Assembly (NCBI GenBank): GCA_034440635.1 | Contig: JAOTON010002103.1 | Location: 62,001-126,000, forward strand | DNA length: 64,000 nt | Direction: 5' to 3' | From: Lepas anatifera | Lineage: Eukaryota; Arthropoda; Thecostraca; Lepadidae | Part shown: positions 1-10,806 of the stretch, piece after piece | How positions within the stretch are numbered: the first letter of the stretch is position 1 | How the letters are laid out: every line of letters begins with the position of its first letter | The notes under the pieces: generated by a model | Databases searched by the model: none | What the model saw: only the letters and a program-made list of their open reading frames with translations | What the model was told of the DNA's origin: nothing | Program-made: the position numbers and the translations under genes

Positions 1-59
1 CCAGCCGACCTACGTCGGGCAAACTATTGAGCGTCGGAGCGTCTCAGGGGAACCGATCC

Positions 60-145
60 CAAGCCTGGACATGCACTGCCACTGCATGCTTCTGAGCAGC
101 GGGCCGGAGCCCAACGCTCTACCAACTGAGCTACCGGGGCGGCTC
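60..145 (-). repeat. tRNA-like fragment (possible SINE head)
   Basis: Read on the minus strand from about 140 downwards, the sequence has a clear A-box-like block (TAGCTCAGTTGGTAGAGCG) preceded by a tRNA-style start GCCCCGG. The matching 3' acceptor strand is absent, and the later GGTTCCCC is a poor B box. It is therefore a tRNA-derived fragment or SINE head rather than a working tRNA. Confidence 0.45.
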
Positions 146-185
146 AGTTGGTACAGGATTACACTATCGTTAGTGTAATCCTGTA
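120..185. repeat. two abutting perfect hairpins
   Basis: A 12-bp perfect inverted repeat (120-131 with 142-153, 10-bp loop) shares two bases with a 15-bp perfect inverted repeat (152-166 with 171-185, loop TCGT). The first palindrome contains the tRNA A-box word GCTCAGTTGGTA in both directions. The 15-bp hairpin immediately precedes a minisatellite. Function unknown; it may be a folded end of a mobile element. Confidence 0.85.
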
Positions 186-212
186 ATGGAGGTCCAACAG
201 AACACAGGGGCC

Positions 213-722
213 AGTGCTTATCTCTGGCTGTGGCGCTCCGCTCCCCCAGCCAGATCTTATCTCTGGCTGTGGCGCTCTGCTCCCCGGCCAGATCTTATCC
301 CTGGCTGTGGCGCTCCGCTCCCCGGCCAGCGCTTATCTCTGGCTGTGGCGCTCGCTCCCCGGCCAGCGCTTATCTCTGGCTGTGGCGCTCCGCTCCCCGG
401 CCAGCGCTTATCTCTGGCTGTGGCGCTCCGCTCCCCCGGCCAGATCTTATCTTCTGGCTGTGGCGCTCCGCTCCCCCAGCCAGATCTTATCTCTGGCTGT
501 GGCGCTCTGCTCCCCCGGCCAGATCTTATCCCTGGCTGTGGCGCTCCGCTCCCCCGGCCAGCGCTAATGTTTGGTTGTGGCGCTCCGCTCCCCCGGCCAG
601 CGCTTATCTCTGGCTGTGGCGCTCCGCTCTCCCGGCCAGCGCTTATCTCTGGCTGTGGCGCTCTGCTCTCCCGACCAGCGCTTATCTTTGACTGTGGCGC
701 TTCGCTCTCCCGGCCAGCGCTG
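213..722. repeat. 38-39-bp minisatellite, ~13 copies
   Basis: The unit runs roughly CTTATCTCTGGCTGTGGCG followed by CTCCGCTCCCCCGGCCAG. Starts of CTGGCTGTGG fall at 224, 263, 301, 339, 376, 414, 454, 493, 532, 571, 610 and 649, with a variant at 688, giving spacings of 37-40 bp. Variants alternate between CCAGCGCT and CCAGATCT at the junction. Reading frames open across the array are a by-product of the repeat and are not called as genes. Confidence 0.95.
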
Positions 723-1075
723 ATGTCAACAGTGTCCAGACACTAACATGGTACTATAATGTCCATAGCGCCACAGACACTAACGTCGGACCATAAGGTC
801 AAGAGTGTTACAGGCACTAACGTGAGACGATAGTGTCACATACACTTAAGTGCTGCGATAGTGTTCATGATGTCGCAGACACTAATCGTGAGACCATAGC
901 ATCCATAGTGTTACAGACACGAACGTGGGAGCAGAGCGTCAACAGTGTTACAGACACTAACGTGGGAATATGACGTCAATAGTGTTACAGACACTGACGT
1001 GGGAACATAGCGTCAACAGTGTGATAGACACTAGCGTGGGCCTATAGTGTCCATAGTGTCACAGACACAGGCGGG
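723..1075. repeat. degenerate 37-bp tandem repeat
   Basis: About nine copies of a diverged unit with the core ACAGACACTAACGTGGGA and a second half like CATAGTGTCAACAGTG. CAGACAC recurs at 914, 951 and 988, exactly 37 bp apart, in the best-preserved part. It directly follows the 38-39-bp array but shares no obvious unit with it. The next 115 bases, up to 1191, hold nothing I recognise. Confidence 0.85.
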
Positions 1076-1191
1076 AGACGCAGGTGTGCAGTTGGGTCCG
1101 CCGCACTAGCCCTGAGTTCGGGGTGTAGTGTGACCTGGACGCTGGCTGCCCAGCTGCGGCACGGCTGGCAGAGCACTAGGGAGCTGCCGCC

Positions 1192-3055
1192 TTAACACGC
1201 GCCCCGCTGGGGAGGGGGAAGAAATTCGGCCTCCCTCCTGGTTTTCCCCAGATAACGCAAAAACTAAAAAAAACGCAGAGCAACGAAACTGTACATACCT
1301 TATCCCTAATCAATTTTACGCATCTGACCAAATGTTTTAGGTCAGGTGATGTTAGGTCAAGGAGCTATCCAAGGTAAAGTGACCCAACCTCAAAACCTAG
1401 AATCACGATTTTAACACGCGCATTGACGGGGTCTGAGCCACTTTCGCTTTGACGGGGGGCGGGTACTCATCCCCCTAAGATCTCAAGAACCACGGTAGGT
1501 AGCGAAAAACAGTAAACGGCTTTAGGTAGACCATCTATTTCTCCATCGAAAATATTTGAACCATTTTTTGTCAGATCACATTTAAGATCATGAGAGGTCA
1601 AAAGATGCCGTCATAGGGATAACATGTAAATTAAGTTTTTCGGTCATTACATCTGAACAAGCAAAGATAGAGCAAAACAACTTAAACCATATGAATCCTC
1701 GCAGCAAGCCAAATTGAATGATATATAATTTGACCTTGTTAGGTCAAATCAAGGATTTGACCTGGCCTGAGGTCAGGTCATGGTCAAACTATATAAAATG
1801 CATATTATTAGAACTGCAAAGCCAAGGCGAGTCTAATGTAGCTAAAATAAACGCTCTATCACCATCCTTTACTGAGTTATTCAGTAAAAACCATTTTTCC
1901 CATGTATTTCTAATGGAGAGGTCATGCCTCGTACCTGACCTTAGGCTATCGATATCAAAAATACTGGAACAAATTTTAGAGAACTCGGTGGGCCCATTAT
2001 GTGATATGAGTTTCAATCGGATAAGTTCACCCTGCTCCGACTTATGCTATCTTAAACTTTTTTGAGGTCAGGTCGCCTGACCTGTACTGGTGACCTGACC
2101 TGAGATGACCCAACCTTAAAATTTTTTACAGAAGTTGTAAACATGATGAGGAAAAAGGTATGCCAAGTACGGCGACGATATGCGCCTCCGTTTTTCTGCT
2201 ATCTTCGAAAAACCCGAGGGGGGCGGGTACCCGCCCCCGTCAATGCGCGTGTTAAAGCGGCGCCTAAGGAACATCTGCCAACCGACCAATTTGAAACTTT
2301 GACAATCTGATAAGGTCTTTTGTGTCTACAAATCTGCTATCTCGGTATTTTGATATTGTTGACTTAAGGTGGGTTCAATTTTTTGGTCTATGATGGAAAA
2401 TTTAAAGGGCTTGTTTTCTGTAAATACCGGATAGATAAAGCTAAAAATCATCAAACCACGTATTCTTACCACGATCTTGACCATAAAATTGGGATTTCGA
2501 CCATCTGACATCTCAAAGGTCATGTCAGGTTACAGGAGCACGCAGTGATTGTTTTGCCAATAACTTCACACTGAATTGAGATAAAGCTCCTATTTTGCTT
2601 GCATTGTGCTTATATTGTCACGGGAAGTCGATTGCTATGCAATTGCATCATGACCATACCAGGCTACCCTGTGACCCTGACCTAGCTCAAGGTCAGTTCA
2701 TTTTCACAATTTGACCTAGTGAGGTCATATTATACATCATTCGATTCGCCACAATCAGAGGAATCCAATTATGCATGAATATTTGCTCTAGCTTTGCTGA
2801 GTAAATATCTAGAGGCGGAAACGTACACTGCCCCGTTGTAAGCCTATGGAACCTTCTTTGACCTATGCTGACCTCAATATTGACCTGACATAAAGATGTT
2901 TCCTATAATTTCTCTTTGTCTTGTCAAGAGCTTTCGAACGCCGTCCGTAATTTTCCTTCAGCTTTCCTGGGAAATGAGATACGGAGGGGGCGAACCCCCC
3001 CCTCCCCCTCCAGCGGGGCACGTCATGCTAGGGACCCCAGCGGGGCGCGTGTTAA
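1192..3055. mobile_element. TTAA-flanked non-autonomous DNA element (outer)
   Basis: TTAA at 1192-1195 and at 3052-3055 flank a 17-bp perfect terminal inverted repeat, CACGCGCCCCGCTGGGG (1196-1212, and its complement at 3035-3051). A TTAA duplication is the hallmark of piggyBac-like and Kolobok-like insertions; which of the two is not decided by the sequence. There is no transposase, so it would move only with enzyme from elsewhere. A second imperfect terminal copy sits just inside the right end (about 3010-3026), so that end looks partly duplicated. A smaller TTAA element is inserted at 1411-2255. Without it the outer element would be about 1.0 kb. The interior carries many AGGTCA words. Confidence 0.8.
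1411..2255 (+). mobile_element. TTAA-flanked MITE nested in outer element
   Basis: TTAA at 1411-1414 and 2252-2255 enclose a 17-bp perfect inverted repeat, CACGCGCATTGACGGGG (1415-1431, complement at 2235-2251), in an 837-bp body. The first seven bases of the ends match the outer element, so the two families may use the same transposase. A reversed relative of about the same length lies at 47496-48324. Two dense AGGTCA clusters sit at 1739-1788 and 2063-2112. Open frames of 75-115 codons inside are not conserved as proteins that I recognise. Confidence 0.9.
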
Positions 3056-3081
3056 ACACAGTGCAGCCGGTGTCAAACTGC

Positions 3082-3515
3082 CGTCGGATACCAAATACCG
3101 AGGCAGGCGGCGACCGCAGGCTGACCGTACTTCAGCAGGTAATGTCGGGGTCGACAAGTACCGCGGGGCAGGCTGACCGTACTTCAGCAGGTAATGCCGG
3201 GGTCGACAAGTACCGCGGGGCAGGCTGACCGTACTTCAGCAGGTATTGTCGGGGTCGACAAGTACCGCGGGGCAGGCTGACCGTACTTCAGCAGGTAATG
3301 CCGGGGTCGACAAGTACCGCGGGGCAGGCTGACCGTACTTCAGCAGGTAATGCCGGGGTCGACAAGTACCGCGGGGCAGGCTGACCGTACTTCAGCAGGT
3401 AATGCCGGGGTCGACAAGTACCGCGGAGCAGGCTGACCGTACTTCAGCAGGTAATGCCGGGGTCGACAAGTACCGCGGGGCAGGCTGACCGTACTTCAGC
3501 AGGTAATGTCGGGGG
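3082..3515. repeat. 52-bp minisatellite, ~8 copies
   Basis: The unit starts CTGACCGTACTTCAGCAGGT and continues through a GTCGAC and a CCGCGG word. Starts are at 3121, 3173, 3225, 3277, 3329, 3381, 3433 and 3485, a strict 52-bp period with very few substitutions, which implies recent expansion or homogenisation. A diverged partial unit precedes the first full one. Confidence 0.95.
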
Positions 3516-3992
3516 TGATGGGTGACGTGCCCGCGGGGCGTCGGAGCTGTCTCCGCCTTGATCCCTAATCACGGCGGCCCAAATCGATGGCGGCCTAAGG
3601 AGCAGGATGACACCCGAGCTGCGCTCTTATGGAAATGAGTCGCCCCACACAGCTCCCTGCTCTTCGAGAAACAACACGCCCGTACCACCTGGCCTTGTTA
3701 GACAAGCATGCTTGTGATACCTTAGGTGGAATTTCGAATTGGCGACGAAGCATGTGCACATTTAGATGGTTCATTTAGATGGACGTTGGGACGTTGGCTA
3801 ATTTTGGAGGATAGGACATGCTGGAATCCTTTTCTCCGAACGATTCCTATAAAAACGAGTATGAATGAAAGCATGATGACTCCCGTTTTCCCGTAGTTAC
3901 TCTACCCACTTCGCTCACAGATGTTTTTAGAATGCTGCTTTTCTTGATTTTTTGCCCATTTTTTGGGGGTTTTATGGCCCAACGACTAATGT
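3516..3992. other. intergenic, nothing recognised
   Basis: I see no coding similarity, repeat or RNA gene here. The antisense frame open across 3847-4329 overlaps the LINE leader and shows no recognisable domain. Confidence 0.6.
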
Positions 3993-4008
3993 TTAACACG
4001 TAGCAGTC
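3993..4008. repeat. left 16-bp target-site duplication of LINE
   Basis: GTTTAACACGTAGCAG occurs here and again, identically, at 11439-11454, exactly bracketing a LINE that begins in a GC-rich leader and ends in a short A run. The length suits a LINE target duplication. The word contains TTAACACG, which also begins the TTAA elements above, so a chance or shared-repeat origin is possible. Confidence 0.75.
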
Positions 4009-4230
4009 AGCACTGACCGGTCGCCGGGTTAGGACGTGCCTGGGTCGCTCCCGGGTATGTTGTGAACCGATAGGTGTGAGGCGCGGGGCGCCGGGCGGCT
4101 TGGTGTCTGCGGGGCGCTGATTTTCACAGTGGAATACGCTTTGTGAGCTAGATGGTGTGGACTCGGATGCTTTCCAGCTTAGATATAATCTGTTGCGAAT
4201 TTTGATTGTGCGAGTGCGTGACAGATCAGC

Positions 4231-5506
4231 ATGTCGGACACTGAGTTCAGTGATAATGACCGAGATTCGGTTTTTACCGATGCAGCATCCGGTACCGGCA
4301 CTGATACGGCTTCCAGGACGAAACGACAACTATCAGTGAGTGAAATGACACGTAACCTGGAAAGGAAGCGTCAAAAAAATATCAGAAAACCAGATGATCA
4401 TAAATCGCCACGTCCGCATACTGAGGTATCATCTGACGGCCAGAGCTGTCGTCACTCTAGAGGCGATTAAGGACCTCATAGAGAAAGGCAACGACCAAAT
4501 CATCAAAGCGCTAGAAAGGAAATTTGAATGTATGGAAAAAAGACTGGAGGTATTGGAAAGTGAAATTTTCGACAAAGATAGGGCTATAACTGATCTGAAG
4601 AAGGAATGCCAGCAGAGAAAGGAGGAAAACGAGGAGCTGCGTGACAGGCTGGATGGAATTGACCGAAATCGGCGTCTTTCATCTCTGATTCTGACTTGTG
4701 GGGCATTTGGGAACCGCACTCAGGGAGAAGATATGGTGCCTAGAGTGGTCGAGGTCCTCAATTCTCGCTTCCCAGGACTCCTGCTTTCGTCAGATGATAT
4801 CCAAGTCGCCCATCGCTTGGAGTCGGACTCGAAAGTCATCGTAAAATTTCTAAGGAGGAGTGTCCGGGACACTGTTTTCGAACGCCGCTTTGAGCTGTTC
4901 CCGGGGCGTGGCATGGCCGGAGAGCGGGTCTCTCATAGCCGCGGTGGTGCTCCGGCGCAGTCAGAGATGGCGCCACTGTTTATTAATGAGTCGCTGGTGC
5001 CGGACATGCAGCGAATCTATCAGCTGTTGCTCGCTGCGCGCGGCTCCAAGAACGGCAGTAAAGTCGCGTCCGTTTTTACGCGCCGTGGCTTTGTGTACTG
5101 CCGCACGACTCCAAAAGGAGCAAACATCATGGTGAAGAGCCAGGAACAGCTGCAGAACTTGTTGGGTGGCAAGCTTCCGGAGCTGCCTGATCGTCGTGGG
5201 CAGCAGCGCGGCTGGCGGTCGGGAGACCGGCGCGACCAGCTACGACGTGGCCCGCGCCCGGCTCCGGGGTCGCGGCCTGGTGGCCGTCTGTTTGGCCCGG
5301 CGTCTACGGCGGAGGGGACCCGCCGCTCTCCGGAGGCGACGGGAGGCGCCCGGCCGGGGCCCGTGGTAGGTGCGGTGGAGAGTTTCCGGGCGGCGACTCC
5401 GGGAAGGCAGACGGAGGCGGGACATGGAGCGACAATGGACGCTGGTGGTGATGATGCAGCTGCGGTTCATGATGGAGCGAGGTCTCTCGTGAACTCAGGC
5501 AAATAA
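4231..5506 (+). pseudogene. LINE ORF1 protein (one frameshift)
   Basis: In LINEs, ORF1 proteins bind the element RNA and assist reverse transcription in the ribonucleoprotein. The likely start is ATG 4231 (MSDTEFSDND), giving an acidic then basic N-terminus in one frame. The body continues in another frame from about 4440 (AVVTLEAIKDLIEKGND) to the stop at 5506, so a single indel lies near 4440. The body has a long heptad-like coiled coil (LEAIKDLI to LRDRLDGIDRNRR), an RRM-like segment with VAHRLESDSKVIVKF, a C-terminal domain containing LFINESLVPDM and VYCRTTPKGA, and an Arg/Gly/Pro-rich tail. That arrangement matches LINE ORF1 proteins, with a total near 425 residues. It precedes the endonuclease/RT frame by 1.5 kb. 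The open antisense frames across it are shadows. Confidence 0.8.
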
Positions 5507-7004
5507 TCGGGATAGGTGTTGATGGATTCAGTAAAACATAATGCTTTGAGTTAGTGAATTCGAACAAAACTGGTGCTTGTAATTGTATGTTATATGTTTG
5601 CGTTTGCATGGCTTCACGGGGGTATTTCGAGTCTCGTGTGTCGGAATCACGGGCAGTTGTCATGCAGATGGTGCCGGACCTCCCGTGTCCCAGGAAAACA
5701 CAGGACATCGCGTTTTTTCAGTCCACCTAGTCTGAAAATCACCACTGGAGTTGGTATTCGGCTTCAATCTGCGTTGGAGATTGGTAACTGGGTATTTCCG
5801 ACTCTGTGGGTTTTCATCTTACTGGTCTCTTACTGTATTACTGCTATGGGGTGGTTGATGGATAATATAATCGTCATATCTTGTAACTCTCATCATTGTG
5901 CATCTGGAAATGTATTGGCACTTACCCAGCAGGAAATATTTTGAGTAATCATCCGGAATTTATCTGTGTGTCTTAAAGGGCTGTCGCCGTTTAGCTTGTG
6001 TAATTATTAAGCCCGTAAATCCAATAGAAACATTACTTTAAGCTGGAGCATGGACATAGTTGATTGAGAATCCATTTGCTGAACTTTATGGTATAGCCAG
6101 AATATTGTGATGTAATGTTTTGAATAATGAAATTGATGTGTAGCAGGATACTTGCCATACGACTAAAATAGGTGAATGTATCCGCAGCTCATAACGCTGT
6201 GTCCCGGGCTCCTCGGCGGCCGCCCGCGCGACATCTCTCAGGCTCAACGTTTGGTCGGCGCACAACCTTCCGACAGCACATCCCAGATGCACCCCCGTGG
6301 GCGGCCGCCGGGGATCCTGGCTTCTCTCGTCAAAGAGAACTGTAAGTTGATGTTCATTCCTATGTTATTGATACTAATGTGCACTGTTCATCAACAGAGT
6401 GTCGGTGCGTGTTTTGCGTGTAAGGCTGCATAATCCGATAGCCGGGGCCATGTTGGTCGGAATCACGTCCTGTGTTAGATGACCAGAGCAGCATAGGTAC
6501 ATTTGTTCAATTGTAATTTGGCAGCAGATACTGTAAGCGCCTCGGTCGCACGCTGGCTGCCCGGGGCCCCGTCCTCGTGTCTGGCGGGGTCAGTGTTAAC
6601 ACAAAATGATGTTTAGTGAGGGAGGGGGGTTAGGAAAGCATGGCTGGGGTGGGGAGCTAAAAATGTCGTTTGGTGGCTGGTGTGGTGGGCAGGGAGGAAA
6701 GAAAAAACTAGTACATAGCAGCTATTTAAGCCTCAGCTTGCCGATGCATAGATTACGAACCCACAGTATTTATTATTTCTTCTTTGTAAATGCAAGATTC
6801 AAAAATTTTCTTGTGCTGAATCGTCGAGCCGGTCACAATGGAAACCCTAATTCAGTCAACTAATGGTAGGTGGCGCTAGTTATGTTCCACTCCGCATCTC
6901 CCATCTCTGGTCATCACGTGATAAGATCCTCACGCGGCTCGTTCAAAATAGCTCCAATGGGATGAGAGTTTATGACTTGAATTGGATGAGATACTTTAAA
7001 TAAA
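5507..7004 (+). other. long inter-ORF region of the LINE
   Basis: 1.5 kb separates ORF1 and ORF2, far more than the short spacers usual in L1-type elements. It contains two GC-rich islands (about 6190-6310 and 6540-6595), a GTGTTAACAC palindrome near 6594-6603, and no convincing coding sequence. An inserted short element or an internal promoter could explain the length. Neither is demonstrated. Confidence 0.6.
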
Positions 7005-10000
7005 ATGCCAGAGCTGAAGGTCTTAACCTTTAACGTTAGAGGTTTACGTCAGGTAACGAAAAGACGCTCCATTTTCCGGTTCCTTCACGTTAACTTTCCG
7101 AATTATGTGGTAGTGTTACAGGAAACTCATTCAAACGGAAATGATAACACCTTTTGGCAGAGAGAATGGGGAAGTCAAATTATTTTGTCCCATGGTCGCA
7201 GTGGTAGCGAATGTGGTGTAGCTGTGCTCATGCCGAAATCATTGCAAGGTACCTGCACAGTAAATGCTACTCACATAGAGGAAAACGGACGACTTTTGAT
7301 TTTGGATTTGGCGTTTGAAAATTGTTGTGTTAAGTTGATAGCAGTATATGCACCCACCCAGAACAAACAGAGAGAGCAACTAGAATTTTTCACTTTGCTA
7401 AATGATAAAATTGAATCTTTGTCTGACGTCGAGAAAGGCTATCTGTTAATTTGCGGTGACATGAATGCACATCTAACGGAACGAGAAACAAGTAATGTGA
7501 GATTCCGTCCATCTAATGCATCAAGAAAGCTTAACAACATTCTTCAGGAGCATGATTTGATAGACTTGTGGCGACACAAGAACCCTGAATTGACCCGCTA
7601 CACATGGAAACGTCTAACAGCTCCTGTGCAGCAATCGCGAATCGATTATATTTTTGGAGGCAGACGTATTATTTCTAATCATGTTGTGAATAGGTCCGAA
7701 ATTAAACCATCAATCTTAAGCGATCACAGTATAGTAACTGCAGAAATTGTTATTTTCGCTTCGAATAAGGGCCCTGGGCTATTTCGCTTCAGAAACGATC
7801 TCCTTCAAGATAGCAAGTTCATCCATTTAGCCAAGTTAGAGATGCAAAAGGCAACGACAGGAGAGGAGGTATATTGCGGAATTTCTGATTGGGGTTTAAA
7901 GTTAGAACTGCTCTCAAGCAACATTCGAGTCATCAGTATCAGGAGATGGAAAGAAATTGGGAAAGAAAGGCGTAAAGAGAATGAAAAATTTATGCTAATA
8001 TTAGAAAAATGTGAGAGTCAAATGGCTACAAACCCCAGTGACGAACTCATACAGCAGTACCAAGAGCTGAAAAATGTAGTGAACGACATAGAGGAGGAGA
8101 AGGGAAAGAGGGCAATGGTGTTCAGTGGGGCTCGATGGATAGAGGAGGGAGAGCGGCCCACGAAATATTTCCTGAATTTGAGCCGGAACAGAAAAATTAA
8201 AAAGGATGTTAACGTTCTTCAGACTGATGATAACATGTTAGTTACCGGGAATACGAATATACTAAATTTTTGTAGGGATTATTTTAAAAATTTATATTCA
8301 ACCACACAAAACAATTTGATCGATGACAGTCATTCACTTTGCAGAGAATTTTTAGGGACTTTAGATTTCCCGCAACTGACCGATGAGGATCGCGCTTTGA
8401 CCGATGCCCCTATAACAAACATTGAGTGTAAAGCAGCGCTTGATGTTATGGCAAATAATAAGTCTCCCTCAGTTTCGGGATTCTCAAAGGAATTTTTTCA
8501 GTTCTTCTGGCTTGACTTGGAAACTATTTTAATGAACTATATTAATCAAGCAAAGTCACAGGGTCATTTTTTCGTCACGCAGAGAAGGGCTGTCATTACC
8601 ATGATACCAAAAAAGGGAGACCAAAAAAGTTGAAGAACAAAAGAGCGATTTGCTTGTTGGATATTGTGTATAAAATCGTGGCTAAAGTGTTAGCCAACAG
8701 AATCATGCGGTTAATACCAAAACTAGTTGCACCGGACCAAACAGGCTCAATTCGTGGCAGGAATATAGGATTTAACTTAAGAATGATAGATGACGTTATA
8801 AAATATTCTAACAAAGATAATTTGAATGGCATATTAATTGCTCTGGATTTTCAAAACGCGTTCAACACGGTTGAGCATGGTTTCATCTACGATACCTTAA
8901 GAACATTTGGCTTTGGTTCGCTTTTCATCCAGTGGATTCAGCTTTTGCATAAAGACACTGAACTTGCAATCATTAACAACGGCTATACATCACATTGGTT
9001 CAATCCTTCGCGAGGATTACAGCAAGGGTGCCCATCATCTAGTTTATTAGTTTGTCTGGTGGTAGAAATATTAGCAATCAAAATTCGAGCATCCGAAAAC
9101 GTTAAAGGGATAAAAGTGTCACAAGTAGAGTCAAAAATCTCTCAATACATCGATGATACGACACTTTTTGTCGACAACGCAGATTCAGCCGAAAACGCAC
9201 TTGAGATCATAAACAACTTTAGAAAAATTTCAGGTCTTCAGCTAAACCTAGAAAAATCTCAGTTCATGTGGCTCGGTGCTAGCAAGTGTTCTTGTCACGA
9301 AATTTGCGGTGCAACGCCCTCAAAACAGGTCAAAATTCTAGGTATACAATTCAGTGCCTCGGAAAACTGCGACGAACATAACATTCAACCAATTGTGGGG
9401 AAAATACAAAACACTCTAAATCAGTGGTCACAGCGAGATTTAACATTAAAGGGAAAGATTACTATTGCTAAATCTCTCATTATTTCTAGACTGATTTATA
9501 TCACTTCCGTTGTATCGATTAACCAGAAATGTCTCAACATGATACAGTCGAAAATTATGAGGTTTATCTGGAGAGGGCGACCACCTAAAGTATCTCGCGA
9601 TGTTCTGTTCCAAGACATCGCAAGTGGAGGCATGAATGCGCCCAATGTCGAAAGTATTTATAAAAGCATACGAGTTTCATGGTTCGGCAAATTATTCGCT
9701 AACAAGGATCTGGTGTCGTCTAGAATACTTCTGAATCGGTTGGGGTTAAAATACGAGCACATTCTACACATGAATTACGGGGATATTTGGATAAAAACTA
9801 CGAGAATTTCTTCATTTTATACAGAAATGCTCAGATGGTTGAGAGAATGTCTCCCGGTGAAGGAACCTACCAATGGCACAGAGGTTCGAATGCAATTAAT
9901 TTGGAATAATGTTGCGATCCGTGTGGGTGGAAAGCCTATTTTTTCTCTTGCACTTTATAGACGAGACATTATTTTAGTCGATGATCTTTTCGATAATGAG

Positions 10001-10806
10001 GGGCAAGCTTATACCTATGAGCAGTTTAAACAAAGTTACCCTGGACTTAAGTTAAATAGGCTGGTATACATGAGTTGGTATCAAGCTATACCTTTACAAT
10101 GGAGACGTTGGATTGCTGGGAGTGAAAGATTAAGCCCTGAAAATAGACTCACGAAACCAACTGTACACATAAAGAGCAAGGAAGTTAATATAAAATTTAT
10201 TAGTTCAAAATTCTTTCGCAGCAAATGGTTACGAGAGGTCACACCAAGTGCACAAATAAGATGGACAAATGAGGCGATAAATTTTGGCGATAATTGGAAA
10301 AAGATATATTCATTACCATTTAGGATAACACAATCTACTAAAGTACAAAATTTACAATTCAGAATCTTGCACAGATTTTTCCCAACGAAACGGTACTTGT
10401 GCGTTCGATCTGTTGTGGACGACCCATTTTGTGATCAGTGTGGTGAAATTGAAACAATTCAACATTTTTTCTTAAATTGCGAATGTGTGCGTAGCTTTTG
10501 GGTCCTATTGGTGTCAAAAATGAATCAAAGGCTAGAACAACGATGGAAATTTGACATGAACGAGAGAAATATTATTTGGGATCTATTGAGGCCTCACCAA
10601 TTATTAATTTTATAATTCTAAATGCAAAACAATTTATTGTATCTCAGCGCTTCAGTGATGGAAATATGGACGTTAATCACTTCGTCTCTCGCTTATTGAG
10701 GTTGTTTAAAATCGAACTGTATATGGCAAAGAGAAAAGGAAGACTAGAACAGTTTAAATCTAGATGGAGACCTTTTGTTGATGAGGAATTACGATTATCG
10801 TTTTGA
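7005..10806 (+). pseudogene. LINE ORF2: endonuclease-reverse transcriptase (two frameshifts)
   Basis: ORF2 nicks target DNA and primes reverse transcription on it. ATG 7005 opens an apurinic-type endonuclease: TFNVRGL (N10), LQETH (E40), GDMNAH (151-156), SRIDYIF (211-217), SDH (239-241). The frame stops at 8633 because an A run at 8623-8628 appears one base short. The next frame continues KNKRAICLLDIVYKIVAKV, then RT motif A (ALDFQNAFN, about 8838-8864), motif B (LQQGCPSSSLL) and motif C (YIDDTT, about 9146-9163). A C-terminal C-x2-C-x8-H-x4-C knuckle (CDQCGEIETIQHFFLNC) follows near 10430-10480. A second shift near 10580-10600 moves the last ~70 residues (INFIILNAKQFI onward) into the frame ending at 10806. 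The total of about 1265 residues is normal for the family, and the endonuclease and RT catalytic residues look intact. Confidence 0.9.

Noticed and set aside
186..746. Three overlapping plus-strand reading frames of 117-186 codons
   Set aside because: They are three phases of the 38-39-bp minisatellite; all frames are open because the unit lacks stops.
4429..5708. Antisense frames across LINE ORF1
   Set aside because: Shadows of the coding strand with low-complexity composition and no domain.
8618..8635. Programmed -1 ribosomal frameshift in the LINE
   Set aside because: The A run is not in the phase needed for a standard X XXY YYZ heptamer; a one-base loss explains it more simply.
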